Part shown: piece by piece, positions 23,518 to 32,404 of the stretch | How positions within the stretch are numbered: position 1 is the first letter of the stretch | Layout of the letters: each line of letters begins with the position of its first letter | Assembly: GCF_938041645.1 (NCBI RefSeq) | Contig: NZ_CALIST010000019.1 | Span: 1-55,193 of the forward strand | Source of the DNA: an uncultured Campylobacter sp. | GTDB taxonomy: Bacteria; Campylobacterota; Campylobacteria; Campylobacterales; Campylobacteraceae | Reading direction: 5' to 3' | Length of the DNA: 55,193 bases | Program-made: the position numbers and the translations under genes | Notes under the pieces: model-generated | Seen by the model: only the letters and a program-made list of their open reading frames with translations | What the model was told of the DNA's origin: nothing | Database searches by the model: none

Positions 23518-23523
23518 TATAAT
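23518..23523 (+). promoter_or_regulatory. Probable -10 box for the thioredoxin-lipoprotein/ftsY operon
   Basis: TATAAT directly after GTTTTTG, 27 bases before the ATG of the gene at 23550. The T-run-G-TATAAT arrangement fits Campylobacter sigma-70 promoters. Confidence 0.6.
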
Positions 23524-23549
23524 CTTGCGATTAAATTTTAAGGTTTATT

Positions 23550-24131
23550 ATGAAATTTCGTTTTTTTCTAGCGCTTTTTACGGCTGTTTTGTTTCTTGCG
23601 GGTTGCGGCGATGATGAGGATAAAAAATCAAGCGATACCCCGACCGAGGCCAACGCCACGCAGCCGCAGTCCGAAACCGAAGCCGTGATCCAGGTCGATT
23701 ATACCGCTCCTTTTACACTTCAGCTAAGTAACGGCAAAATTTTAAATATGCAAAAGACAAAGCAGGGTTTTCGAATCGATAATAACTCCACCGTAACGCT
23801 ATTTGCATTTTTTACGCCGTGGTGCGACGCCTGCGCCGTGCAGGTAAGCGCGCTAAATGCCGCCAAACAAGCCTACTCCGGCAAGCTTGATATCATCGGC
23901 GTGATGATCGGTGATGCAAATTTAGACGATGCAAAAAATTATGCAAGCGCACACGAAGTAAATTACGCGATCGCTTACGGCGAAGGGACGGACTTTTTTA
24001 CAAAGGCGCTAGGCGGCATAAACGAAGTGCCGTATATGGCGATATACGACGAAAAGGGCGAGTTTAGCGCGCAGTATTTCGGGCTGATGCCGGAAGAAAT
24101 TTTAATGACCGAATTGGAGAAAATTTTCTGA
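23550..24131 (+). CDS. Thioredoxin-fold lipoprotein (TlpA-like)
   Basis: A 193-residue exported lipoprotein: signal peptide with lipobox LAGC (Cys19), an acidic Ser/Thr/Glu linker to about residue 48, then a thioredoxin fold. The FFTPWCDACAVQ segment carries the W-C-x-x-C redox pair, and GINEVPYMAIYDEKG carries the cis-proline before the last strand. It would work as a thiol-disulfide reductant or isomerase at the periplasmic side of the membrane. The stop overlaps the ftsY start (TGATG), so the two are coupled. C. jejuni has the same pair (thioredoxin lipoprotein then ftsY) as I recall. Confidence 0.88.
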   Translation: MKFRFFLALFTAVLFLAGCGDDEDKKSSDTPTEANATQPQSETEAVIQVDYTAPFTLQLSNGKILNMQKTKQGFRIDNNSTVTLFAFFTPWCDACAVQVSALNAAKQAYSGKLDIIGVMIGDANLDDAKNYASAHEVNYAIAYGEGTDFFTKALGGINEVPYMAIYDEKGEFSAQYFGLMPEEILMTELEKIF

Positions 24132-24994
24132 TGTTCGAATTTTTTAAAAAAGGGCTTAGCAAAACCATAGGCGCGATGCGAGGCGCGAAAAGCGAAGATA
24201 AAATTTCAAAAGAAATTTTAGAAGAGATGCTGCTTGAAGCCGACGTAGGCTACGAGCTCGTGGAGGAAATTTTAGAAAAACTGCCCGCAAAAAAACTGGC
24301 CTCCAAAGATGATCTCAAGGGCGTTTTGAAGGGCTATTTCGATTACGATATTGCGCGAGCTGCGGATGAAAAACCCTTCGTCGAGTTGATTTTAGGCGTA
24401 AACGGCGCAGGCAAGACTACTAGCATCGCAAAGCTTGCAAATTTATATAAAAATAGTGGCCAGAGCGTAATTTTAGGCGCATGCGACACCTTTCGCGCGG
24501 GCGCAGTCGAGCAGCTACGCAAATGGGCGCAAATTCTAAATTTGCCGATCGTAGCTACCGCGCAAGGGCACGATCCCGCAGCCGTGGCGTTTGACACCGT
24601 AAGCTCGGCAAGTGCCAAAAACATCGATCGCGTCCTGATCGACACTGCCGGACGTCTTCAAAATCAGAAAAATTTAGCCGCGGAACTAGAGAAGATTGTG
24701 CGCATCTGCGACCGCGCAAAAAGCGGCGCGCCGCACCGCAAGATCATCGTGCTCGACGCCACTCAGGGCAATCACAGCGTCGCGCAAGCTAGGGCGTTCA
24801 ATGAGATCGTAAGGCTCGACGGCATCATCATCACGAAGCTCGACGGCACGCCCAAAGGCGGCGCGCTTTTCGCCATAGCGCGCGAGCTGCAGCTGCCGAT
24901 ACTTTTCGTCGGCGTGGGCGAGCGGATGGAGGATTTAGCGGAATTTAACTCGGATCAGTTCGTAGAAACGCTGGTGGATGGGATTTACGCTTAA
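24131..24994 (+). CDS. ftsY: Signal recognition particle receptor FtsY
   Basis: A 287-residue SRP GTPase receptor targeting ribosomes to the Sec translocon. It has a short amphipathic N terminus (MFEFFKKGLSKTIGAM) instead of the long acidic A domain of E. coli, then an N domain (ILEEMLLEADVGYELVEEIL). The G domain has GVNGAGKTTSIAKLA (Walker A), DTFRAGAVEQL, DTAGRLQNQKNL, ITKLDGTPKGG (TKLD specificity motif) and VGERMEDL near the end. Length is typical of Epsilonproteobacteria. In C. jejuni radA follows directly; here about 3.5 kb of other genes separate them. Confidence 0.97.
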   Translation: MFEFFKKGLSKTIGAMRGAKSEDKISKEILEEMLLEADVGYELVEEILEKLPAKKLASKDDLKGVLKGYFDYDIARAADEKPFVELILGVNGAGKTTSIAKLANLYKNSGQSVILGACDTFRAGAVEQLRKWAQILNLPIVATAQGHDPAAVAFDTVSSASAKNIDRVLIDTAGRLQNQKNLAAELEKIVRICDRAKSGAPHRKIIVLDATQGNHSVAQARAFNEIVRLDGIIITKLDGTPKGGALFAIARELQLPILFVGVGERMEDLAEFNSDQFVETLVDGIYA

Positions 24995-25148
24995 ACTCTG
25001 CGTGTCTGCGTAAATTTACATATTCTCGCCAAACAAGCTTAAATTTTACGCGCCGAAATGCTCGGCAAATTTTGCCGCTCGATTATCTTAGAATAAATTT
25101 TACTTAGAATTTTACGATTTTCGTTTTAGAATTTTACAAAATTTTTAC

Positions 25149-25790
25149 TCACGTGCACTGCATGAAAAACCCGCTCACCCGCGTCCGCTCGCACCAAAAC
25201 ACGTACAAAATCCCGCCGCTGCCGAACATTGCCTCACCGCCTTGCTCGCAGCTTGGAAGCTCGCTGTCAAGCTGCATCAAAAACTCCATCTTTTCGCCGC
25301 ATATCGGACAGCGCGGCACCTGCGCGCCCTGTATCCACGAGGGCTCGCCGCCGATGCGCGCGAGGTTTTGCCTGCTGTTTGACATCCCCCAGTCCTGAGC
25401 CGCCCAGCGCGCGGGTGTAGGCGCAAGCACGACCTCGCACTCCTTTATCGGCTCGTCCTGCACGTATTCGACTTGCGTCCGCTCGCCGATACGTCGCGGC
25501 ATACCCTGTGCGTCGTGCTCGTAAAAGACTATCTCGCCCTCGTTTATCTCTCTAACATGCGCGGCGAGGATTAGGCGCGGCAGCGAGCGCACGGGCAAGT
25601 CGCGGGGCAGCGGATCAAGCGTGATGAGATGAAATAGCGGATTTTGCGCATCGCCGCCCGCCTCGTCCAAAACTCCGCCTAGCCTATATCCCGCCTCGCC
25701 GCCCTCAAACCACCAGGTCGGATGGTACTTCGCTAGATGCGCCGCATAAGGCGCGCCGAAGTAACTGCGCGGAAAGATTATGTGATACAC
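25149..25790 (-). CDS. DUF1963-like domain, probably the 3' half of a frameshifted gene
   Basis: The frame carries a region typical of DUF1963/YwqG-type proteins: GGEPSWIQGAQVPRCPICGEKMEFLMQLDS, then GSGGILYVFWCERTRVSGFFMQCT. The paired Cys (C-P-I-C and W-C, Q-C-T) may bind metal. The listed start is GTG at 25790, but the frame is open upstream to about 25988 and reads protein-like residues there (DEICFGGEKFRLKRYCGQR) behind a Ser/Asn/Glu-rich linker (SSSEQN, SDKSQKA). No good start codon or ribosome site is visible. The simplest reading is that it is the C-terminal half of the gene at 25778-26767, separated by a frameshift in the linker. The function of DUF1963 is unknown. Confidence 0.65.
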   Translation of the reverse strand: MYHIIFPRSYFGAPYAAHLAKYHPTWWFEGGEAGYRLGGVLDEAGGDAQNPLFHLITLDPLPRDLPVRSLPRLILAAHVREINEGEIVFYEHDAQGMPRRIGERTQVEYVQDEPIKECEVVLAPTPARWAAQDWGMSNSRQNLARIGGEPSWIQGAQVPRCPICGEKMEFLMQLDSELPSCEQGGEAMFGSGGILYVFWCERTRVSGFFMQCT

Positions 25791-26767
25791 GCGCTGCCCG
25801 CAATATCTTTTGAGCCTGAATTTCTCACCGCCAAAGCAAATTTCATCGTTCGGCGCTTTTTGTGATTTATCGGAGTTGGCTTCGTTTGAGTTAAATTCAG
25901 AGTCATATTCGACTGCGCCCGCTTTAAGATTTTGCTCGCTTGAGCTTGCTTGGCGTCGCCGTGTTTGAGCGCATCCATTTTTAAAATTTCATTTGCTGCC
26001 ATTTGAGCTGCGCCGTCTGCGTCAAATTTAACCCGCTCAAAGGCAAATCCGACGGCCTCCAGCCAATAGCCGATATATTCAAGAAGGTCGCACGGACGAT
26101 CGAAGAAATCCTCCGCAAGCGCGAACTCGCAGGCAAATTTCACGTTTCGAGGATCGCGGGTTTGCAACAGGCAGCTAAAAATTTTTTGCCGCTCATCTTC
26201 GCTCGTCTGCGGATCCGCAAGCTTCTCACGCCAGATTTGTGAGCTCTCGTAACTAAGCCCGCGCCACGGATACTCCGCGTAATACGCGCTCTCGCTCGGC
26301 TGCAATTTAAAAAGCTCACCCAGATACGGGTGCAAAAACGGCGCGAACTCGAGACTTGCCATGGCGATGACCTCTTCGGCGTTTTTCCAGCGCGCGCTTT
26401 TTTCATCTCTGCCGCGTTGCCGTGCGTTTTCGCCTGCGCTTTCGTCTGCCCGCGCCGAGCGTGCATTCTTTCCCGTCTGTGCCGCGCTTTCGTCCTGCTT
26501 CGTTTTGCGCCCCTCTGCCGCCTCCTCGCGTAAAATTTCAACCGCCGTGGCGATCAGAGCTTTAAAATCCTCCTTGCCTACATAGCCCAGAGCGTCCTTT
26601 AGCAGCGTGCGGCCGTCCCTCCGCCCGCGCAGCAGGCTGTCCGCTAGCTTAAAATACGCTGCCGCATCCCCTTGCAGCCGCCAAAACCTCTCATATAAAC
26701 TGGACACTCTAAAGCCGTCGCGTTCAAAATCTCGCGCCAAGCTTAGCGCTTCGTCTCGCTTGCCCAT
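25778..26767 (-). CDS. Helical protein, probably the 5' half of the frameshifted DUF1963 gene
   Basis: A 329-codon frame starting at ATG 26767 behind AAGGGTG. The first 75 residues are helical (LYERFWRLQGDAAAYFKLADSLL). A charged low-complexity segment follows at about 88-128 (TKQDESAAQ, ENARQRGRDEKSAR). A conserved-looking part comes next (EFAPFLHPYLGELFKLQPSESAYYAEYPWRGLSYESSQIW, RNVKFACEFALAEDFFDRP). The last 45 residues (KRAQSNMTLNLT onward) read as a shifted version of a Ser/Asn linker and are probably not authentic. The 3' end overlaps the DUF1963 frame. Whether it is a pseudogene, a sequencing error or programmed shifting is open. Confidence 0.6.
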   Translation of the reverse strand: MGKRDEALSLARDFERDGFRVSSLYERFWRLQGDAAAYFKLADSLLRGRRDGRTLLKDALGYVGKEDFKALIATAVEILREEAAEGRKTKQDESAAQTGKNARSARADESAGENARQRGRDEKSARWKNAEEVIAMASLEFAPFLHPYLGELFKLQPSESAYYAEYPWRGLSYESSQIWREKLADPQTSEDERQKIFSCLLQTRDPRNVKFACEFALAEDFFDRPCDLLEYIGYWLEAVGFAFERVKFDADGAAQMAANEILKMDALKHGDAKQAQASKILKRAQSNMTLNLTQTKPTPINHKKRRTMKFALAVRNSGSKDIAGSACIT

Positions 26768-26913
26768 CTTGACACCCTTGCTTTTGAAATTTTATTTTGA
26801 TAATTCTAGCGTAAATTTAGGTTAAATTTTGAAGGCGACTTATTTTATATGTCGAAATTCTATGGAAAAATATGGGAGATTAAATTCGGCGGCGAATTAA
26901 AATTTAGAAGTAC

Positions 26914-26935
26914 GCCGAGCCCCGTAGAGCCCGGC
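26914..26935 (-). terminator. Hairpin downstream of brnQ
   Basis: On the minus strand GCCGGGC pairs with GCTCGGC (seven pairs, one G-U) around an 8-base loop, 25 bases past the brnQ stop. AT-rich sequence follows but no clean T run, so termination is plausible and not certain. Confidence 0.45.
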
Positions 26936-26959
26936 TAAATTTTAAAATAGCTCTTAAAT

Positions 26960-28291
26960 TTAAAAGCTATCGTCTCTTTTTTCAAAAATCAGATGCAGCA
27001 CGTAGCTCACGGCGAAGGTCAAGGTGCTAGGCACGATCCAGCCGAGCATCGAGTCATAAAACGGCATCATCTTCACAAACGACGTTACAAGCGGCACCGA
27101 AATCCCCAAAATATCAAGCCCGTTTATGACGCCCTCTACGACGCAGACATAGACGCAGGCGCGGTAAATCAGCTTGCTTGAATCGATCCACGGGTTGATC
27201 AGCGAGAGGATTATCAGCATGATCGAAATCGGATAGATAGCGACGAGGACCGGGATGGAGCCTTTGATGATGGTCGTAAGGCCGAAATTTGCGACTCCAA
27301 AGCCGATCACGCACCAAGCGATCGCCCAGGTTTTATATTTGATCTTGCCTTTCGTAAGCTCCTCGAAGTATTCGCTAGCCGAGCTTATAAGACCCAGCGT
27401 CGTGGTGATGCAGGCTAGAAAAAACGCGCTGCCTAGGATCACGACGCCAATTCTTCCGAAATAATGATCGCTTACTCGCGACAGAAGCTCCGCTCCGTTG
27501 ATATTCGGCGTATCTTTGAAAAGCTCCGCGGAGGTCGCGCCCAGATAGCCCAGCATAAAATATATCGTCATCAGTATGACGCCCGACATCATTCCCGCTT
27601 TTACCGTGGAGGTGACGAGATGCTTCTCGTCGCTAACGCCGGTTGCTTTAATGGCGTTAATTACGATGATTCCAAATGCCAACGATGCAAGCGCATCCAT
27701 CGTCTGATAACCCTCTACGAAGCCTTTTGCTGCGGCATGATCAACATACTCGCCGCTAGGAGCTACGAAACTTCCGATAGGAAACAAAAATCCCGCGCCG
27801 AAAAGTAACAAAATAAGCGCCAAAAGTATCGGCGTGAGGTATTTTCCTAGCAGATCGACGAGCTTTGAAGGGTTCATACAGATGTAATAGTTCAGCGCAA
27901 AATATGCCGCGGAATAAATAAATAGCCAAATTTGAAGGCGATCTTCCGCAATAAAAGGCTTAATCGCGATATCAAAAGGCATGTTTGCCGCACGCGGTAT
28001 CGCAAAAAGCGGCCCGATAGTAAGATACAAAAGCGCGGTAAAAACGATCGCAAACACCGGATCTATGCGGCGTACCAGGCTCTGAAGCCCCTTGGCGCGC
28101 GCGATGCCTGCGACGCCTAGTACCGGCAGAAGCACTGCCGTAGCGCAAAAAAACATTATTGCGATATAAAAATTCTGCCCGGATTCCCTACCTAGACCTG
28201 GCGGAAAAATAAAATTTCCCGCACCGAAAAACATCGCAAATAGCGTAAGCGATATCGTCAGAAACTGGCTTCTACTAAGCTTGCCCTTCAT
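26960..28291 (-). CDS. brnQ: Branched-chain amino acid:cation symporter BrnQ
   Basis: A 443-residue polytopic membrane protein of the LIVCS family (about 12 helices) that imports leucine, isoleucine and valine with Na+ or H+. Family marks include the start SRSQFLTISLTLFAMFFGAGNFIFPP, GPLFAIPRAANMPFDIAI, YQTMDALASLAFGIIVINAI and ACITTTLGLISSASEYFEEL. It ends with HLIFEKRDDSF. It is transcribed towards the DUF1963 gene and away from radA, with its own TATAAT box. In C. jejuni no brnQ sits between ftsY and radA, so this segment has been inserted or rearranged here. Confidence 0.94.
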   Translation of the reverse strand: MKGKLSRSQFLTISLTLFAMFFGAGNFIFPPGLGRESGQNFYIAIMFFCATAVLLPVLGVAGIARAKGLQSLVRRIDPVFAIVFTALLYLTIGPLFAIPRAANMPFDIAIKPFIAEDRLQIWLFIYSAAYFALNYYICMNPSKLVDLLGKYLTPILLALILLLFGAGFLFPIGSFVAPSGEYVDHAAAKGFVEGYQTMDALASLAFGIIVINAIKATGVSDEKHLVTSTVKAGMMSGVILMTIYFMLGYLGATSAELFKDTPNINGAELLSRVSDHYFGRIGVVILGSAFFLACITTTLGLISSASEYFEELTKGKIKYKTWAIAWCVIGFGVANFGLTTIIKGSIPVLVAIYPISIMLIILSLINPWIDSSKLIYRACVYVCVVEGVINGLDILGISVPLVTSFVKMMPFYDSMLGWIVPSTLTFAVSYVLHLIFEKRDDSF

Positions 28292-28323
28292 CTTAAACCT
28301 TCTTTAAATAAAGTGAAATTTGT

Positions 28324-28329
28324 ATTATA
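28324..28329 (-). promoter_or_regulatory. Probable -10 box of brnQ
   Basis: TATAAT on the minus strand, 33 bases upstream of the brnQ ATG, in an AT-rich stretch. No -35 box is apparent. Confidence 0.45.
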
Positions 28330-28447
28330 GTTATAAATGTTTAAAACATATTTAAATTTAGCTCAAATTTAGCCGCAAATCCTCCGTCTCGTGATTTTTG
28401 ATCCCGCAAACAGCGCGCAGGGCGGCTAAAATTTTAAAAATTTTAAG

Positions 28448-28453
28448 TATAAT
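28448..28453 (+). promoter_or_regulatory. Probable -10 box of radA
   Basis: TATAAT preceded by TTTTAAG and followed by TTCGC, about 48 bases before the radA ATG, in a divergent promoter region with brnQ. Confidence 0.5.
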
Positions 28454-28500
28454 TTCGCAAAGCTTGAGGCTAAATTTAGGCAAAATGAGCGAGGATAAAA

Positions 28501-29850
28501 ATGGCAAAAGTTAAAACCACGATTTTTGAGTGTCAGCACTGCGGCAATCAGCAAAGCAGATGGCTCGGTAGATGCCCCGACTGCGGCGCGTTTGATAGCT
28601 TCGTCGAGCTCAAGCCTGCTCAGATCAAAGCGCTAAAAGAGATCGAGGGCGAGCTTGCCCGCGCCTCATCCGTAAGCGCCAAAGCGATCAGCGAGATACA
28701 GATCGAGCAAATTTCGCGCATCGACACCAAGGATAGCGAGCTAAATTTAGTCCTCGGAGGCGGCGTCGTGGAGGGCTCGCTCGTGCTAATCGGCGGCAGC
28801 CCCGGCATCGGGAAATCTACGCTACTGCTTAAGATCGCAGCAAATTTAGCAAGCGGCGGCCGCGCGGTGCTTTACGTAAGCGGCGAAGAGAGCGCTAGCC
28901 AGATCAAAATGCGTGCGCAGCGGCTGGGCGCGATAAGCGAGCAGCTGTTTTTGCTCACCGAGATAAATCTAAGCGCCGTGCTTGAAGAGGTGGAGCGCAG
29001 GGATTATAAGTTTATCGTCATCGACAGCATCCAGACGCTTTTTAGCGACAAGGCCCCCTCCGCGCCGGGCTCGATCACGCAGGTGCGCGAGATCACCTTC
29101 GAGCTGATGCGACTTGCCAAGGCGCGCGGAATTTCGATCTTCATCATCGGCCACATCACCAAAGAAGGCTCGATCGCAGGCCCGCGTATATTAGAGCATA
29201 TGGTGGACGTGGTGCTGTATTTCGAGGGCGATGCGAGCAAGCAACTTAGAATTTTACGCGGTTTTAAAAACCGCTTCGGAGCTACGAGCGAGGTGGGGAT
29301 TTTCGAGATGGGGCCGCACGGGCTTGTAAGCGCCAAGGACGTCGCGAGTAAATTTTTCACGCGCGGTAAGGCGGTAAGTGGCTCGGCGATCACGATCACG
29401 ATGGAGGGCACGCGCGCGCTCGTCGTGGAGATCCAAGCGCTCGTGTGCGAGAGCGGCTACCCCAAGCGCAGCGCCACGGGCTTTGATAAAAACCGCCTCG
29501 ATATGCTTCTGGCGCTACTTGATCGCAAGCTTGAGATCGGGCTTGGCGGATACGACGTCTTCGTAAACGTAAGCGGCGGCGTAAAAATCACCGAAACGGC
29601 GTGCGATCTCGCCGTCGTCGCAGCGATCGTAAGCAGCTTCAAAAACCGCCCGATCAGCAAAGAAAGCGTCTTCATCGGCGAGGTGAGCCTAAACGGCGAG
29701 ATCAGAGAGATATTCAACCTCGATGCGCGTCTGAAGGAAGCCGCGATGCAGAAATTTAAAAACGCGATCGTCCCGATGAAGCCGCAAAACGCGCGGGGGC
29801 TTAAAATTTTTCACGCTACCGAGATCACGCAAATTTTAGATTGGATGTGA
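28501..29850 (+). CDS. radA: DNA repair protein RadA (Sms)
   Basis: A 449-residue RecA-like helicase of recombination. The N-terminal zinc finger C-x2-C...C-x2-C is visible (CQHCGNQQSRWLGRCPDCG). The ATPase has Walker A GGSPGIGKSTL and Walker B FIVIDSIQT. The RadA-specific KNRFG motif is in FKNRFGATSE. The C-terminal Lon protease-like domain has VFVNVSGGVKITE and FIGEVSLNGEIREI. It promotes branch migration of recombination intermediates, including during natural transformation. The start has GAGGAT a few bases upstream. Length and motifs are normal. Confidence 0.96.
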   Translation: MAKVKTTIFECQHCGNQQSRWLGRCPDCGAFDSFVELKPAQIKALKEIEGELARASSVSAKAISEIQIEQISRIDTKDSELNLVLGGGVVEGSLVLIGGSPGIGKSTLLLKIAANLASGGRAVLYVSGEESASQIKMRAQRLGAISEQLFLLTEINLSAVLEEVERRDYKFIVIDSIQTLFSDKAPSAPGSITQVREITFELMRLAKARGISIFIIGHITKEGSIAGPRILEHMVDVVLYFEGDASKQLRILRGFKNRFGATSEVGIFEMGPHGLVSAKDVASKFFTRGKAVSGSAITITMEGTRALVVEIQALVCESGYPKRSATGFDKNRLDMLLALLDRKLEIGLGGYDVFVNVSGGVKITETACDLAVVAAIVSSFKNRPISKESVFIGEVSLNGEIREIFNLDARLKEAAMQKFKNAIVPMKPQNARGLKIFHATEITQILDWM

Positions 29851-30602
29851 GGCGGCGCACGGTGAGTTCCAGCCTGGCGGTCGGCGTTAGCAGGCGGGTG
29901 AAAATGGACTTTGAGCGGCAAAGGGCGCGTTGCTTTCGCATGGGCGCGACGAGGGGGCGCAAGTGCGCTACTTTTTGCATGGCTCACAAGCAAGCGCAAA
30001 TGAGCTTGATCGCTAAGGCGCGATTTTTGGAATTTCACGTATCGTAGCGGCTCAAAAATTCGTTTGAGCTTTAAAACGGCTCGGCAATGGTGCGGTTAAA
30101 ATTTAATCATTCGCGCCGCATCCCAGGCCAATACAAGGCGAGTGCTTTGCGGCGCAAATTTTAAAATTTTGCCGCAATGCGGCGCAAAGCCAAGCCCGAT
30201 AGGTCCTTGCGTCGCGCAAAATTCTATCGCGGCGCGCAGGACGTATCGCATGGGGCTAAGAACCGGTAAAATTTTAGCGGCGCCAAACTCTCATTCGCGG
30301 GTGCGGATACCACAAGCAAAGTATCGCGCGCCGAGCCGAATGGGCGCCGCCGTAGCACGTCGCAGCCCGAAAAGGCTTGCTAGCAAGACGCTATGCAAGC
30401 CAAAGCGCGCAGGTCCGCCTCACGTAGCCAAAAGACAAAGCCTACAAGGCGGCAAGATAGCAACGCAGCGAGAGCGCGATGAAATTTTAACGCAGACCGC
30501 ATAAGCCGTCGGCAAAGCCTAATTCTACGGACAGGTTCCGCGGATAAAATTTCGCAAATTTAGCGCGGATAAAATTTCATAAATTTAAACGGAAAGGTGC
30601 GT
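29851..30602 (+). other. Gene-free, GC-richer spacer of 0.75 kb
   Basis: No credible gene. One 120-codon plus-strand frame (30142-30504) has an Arg/Lys/Pro/Ala composition, no ribosome site and no family likeness. The sequence is GC-richer than other spacers here and contains repeated GCGGCGCAAA and CGCAAAATT words. It could be a decayed gene whose identity is gone, or structured noncoding RNA. I see nothing decisive. Confidence 0.45.
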
Positions 30603-31346
30603 ATGAGCCCAAACGTAATCGTCAAATTCGTCATTTTGTTTTTCATCAAAGCCCGCAGCTTAAATGTCAAATTTAGCAGGCTAGATGCCATCGTATCGCG
30701 CGCTTACGCCAAATATGGGGTGCTGTTTAAGCTAAGCGTGCCGCTACTTGCAGCAGCATCGGTATTTGCGTTGTTTAACCTATACGATTTTGCCAAAGCA
30801 AACTATGCGCTGACACTCTTTTTGCTCGCTTTGGGCTCGCCCCTGCTTGCGTATGGCTTTTTTAAGGCGATAAAATCGGCGATGACCTTCGCGCTATTTG
30901 TGATCCCCTTTGCGGCGGTGTTTGCGATCATCGCGGTGACGGGCGCACAGAAGCTTGATAACTCGCTAAATTTTAACATCGTCTTTCCGCTATTTTTCAC
31001 CCTCGTGTGGTTTGCGATGTCGGTGATCGCCGATGAGGACGTGGCGCAGATCATGAATAAGATCGTATCGAAGCTCTCGACGCTTTTCGTGACGATTTTC
31101 ATCCTTTACAACTACGAGGCGCTACATGGGATTTTAACCGCAAGCTCGGGAGGGTATCGAGCGAGCGAGGATGAGCTAAGCGCGCTTGATCTGGTATTTA
31201 TGACGATTAGATTTTTCACGCTGCCTTCGATTTTTACGTTGATGGTTTTTGAGATCAAAGATTATCTTTTTATCAGATACGACGCATTCGTGCAAGCTCA
31301 GCAGGAGCGTATGGAGGATTTAAAAAATTCCAAGGGCTCGAAGTAA
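30603..31346 (+). CDS. Integral membrane protein of unknown function
   Basis: A 247-residue protein starting at ATG 30603, with GGAAAGG 5 bases upstream (an in-frame GTG two codons earlier is less well placed). It has a basic N terminus (FFIKARSLNVKFSRLDAIV), then about six hydrophobic helices: VPLLAAASVFALFNLY, ALTLFLLALGSPLLAYGFF, TFALFVIPFAAVFAII, IVFPLFFTLVWFAMSVI, TLFVTIFILYNYEAL and FFTLPSIFTLMVFEI. It ends with a charged tail with coiled-coil character (AQQERMEDLKNSKGSK). I do not recognise the family. It follows a long noncoding region and is probably transcribed alone. Confidence 0.75.
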   Translation: MSPNVIVKFVILFFIKARSLNVKFSRLDAIVSRAYAKYGVLFKLSVPLLAAASVFALFNLYDFAKANYALTLFLLALGSPLLAYGFFKAIKSAMTFALFVIPFAAVFAIIAVTGAQKLDNSLNFNIVFPLFFTLVWFAMSVIADEDVAQIMNKIVSKLSTLFVTIFILYNYEALHGILTASSGGYRASEDELSALDLVFMTIRFFTLPSIFTLMVFEIKDYLFIRYDAFVQAQQERMEDLKNSKGSK

Positions 31347-31529
31347 AATTTTAAAGTTTAATTCAATCTAATTTTGCGCGCCTTAAATGCTCGCAAATAC
31401 TAAAGATTGCGACCGCCGTGTGAATACTGGGCTTCGGCGCGGCGGCGGGACTAATAAAATTTGAAATGAGATTTTTAGGACAAAATTTTGAGATGGAATT
31501 TTAATGACGCACCGCTTATGCGGGGGTTA

Positions 31530-31557
31530 GGATTTAAAGCCGCAAAGCTTCAAATCC
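31530..31557 (-). terminator. Hairpin downstream of the binding-protein genes
   Basis: GGATTTAAAGC (31530-31540) and GCTTCAAATCC (31547-31557) pair with one mismatch around CGCAAA, just past the stop of the last binding-protein gene. No T run follows on the minus strand, so a true terminator is uncertain. Confidence 0.4.
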
Positions 31558-31580
31558 CGACCCACATCAAATTTAAAATT

Positions 31581-32387
31581 CTAAAAGAAGCTGTATATGT
31601 CGTCTAAAAGGAAGTATTTTTTATCGACGGTGCCTTTGTAGAAAGGCTCGAAAGTATCGTTATACGCTTTTTTGAAAAAGCCCTCTTTACTAAGCGAGAT
31701 TAGCGCTTGATTGACGGCTTCTGCGAGATCTGCGTTGCCTTTTTGCATCGCGATGCCTAAAAATACGTTCTCGCCAAGACTTTTGATATTAACCTCGACG
31801 CTAGGATCTGCGACCGGATAGACCATCACAAATAGATTATCGTCGCACGCGCCGTCGATCTCGCCGCTTTTTAACCTCTTGTAGCAATCAGAGGAATTTT
31901 TGCAATACACTAGATTGTAGCCGCCGTCCTTTTGCATAAACGCTTCGCCCGTCGAGCCGCGAATGACGCCTACTTTCTTACCTCGCAGATCGCTCATTTT
32001 TTGGATATTGTCGCTTTTTCTGGTTAAAACTCCGGAATTTACCGAAAGATAGGGCATCGAAAACTCATAATTTTTCTTTCTCTCCTCAGTAACGCTTGCA
32101 GCCGCGATAAGCATATCTGCCTGATTATTTTGAATGGACGGAAAGCGCGCTTGCGCCGATACCGGTATGAGCTCGATCCTGCCGCCGGTATCGCCTAAAA
32201 TTTTGCCTCCGATTGCATTAGCAAGCTCCACGTCAAAGCCCTCAAAGACGTTATCCGTAACTCTACTAAACGGAGGCTCGTTTTCATAAACGGCGATACG
32301 AATGACTTTACTCTGCTTTATTTGGCTTAAAGAATTCGCAAGCGCAAAGATGCAAGATAAAAGAATTAAAAACAGTGATTTTTTCAT
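31581..32387 (-). CDS. Periplasmic amino-acid-type solute-binding protein, third of three
   Basis: A 268-residue family 3 solute-binding protein with a signal peptide (KKSLFLILLSCIFALANS). Marks of the family are VIRIAVYENEPPFS (lobe I start), GFDVELANAIG, DMLIAAASVTEERKKNYEFSMPYL, the GKKVGVIRGSTGEAF hinge strand and the C-terminal ALISLSKEGFFKKAYNDTF. There is no lipobox, so it is freely periplasmic. The end KKYFLLDDIYSFF is shared almost exactly with the next two paralogs. It is closest to the 32405-33211 copy, which lies 17 bases away. No permease or ATPase gene is beside it. The ligand is not deducible; a polar or sulfur amino acid is a guess from the family. Confidence 0.88.
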   Translation of the reverse strand: MKKSLFLILLSCIFALANSLSQIKQSKVIRIAVYENEPPFSRVTDNVFEGFDVELANAIGGKILGDTGGRIELIPVSAQARFPSIQNNQADMLIAAASVTEERKKNYEFSMPYLSVNSGVLTRKSDNIQKMSDLRGKKVGVIRGSTGEAFMQKDGGYNLVYCKNSSDCYKRLKSGEIDGACDDNLFVMVYPVADPSVEVNIKSLGENVFLGIAMQKGNADLAEAVNQALISLSKEGFFKKAYNDTFEPFYKGTVDKKYFLLDDIYSFF

Positions 32388-32404
32388 TCCAAATTCCTTT
32401 TTTA

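Noticed and set aside
30142..30504. 120-codon plus-strand frame before the membrane protein
   Set aside because: Composition is unnatural, no ribosome site, no likeness; probably chance in a GC-richer spacer.
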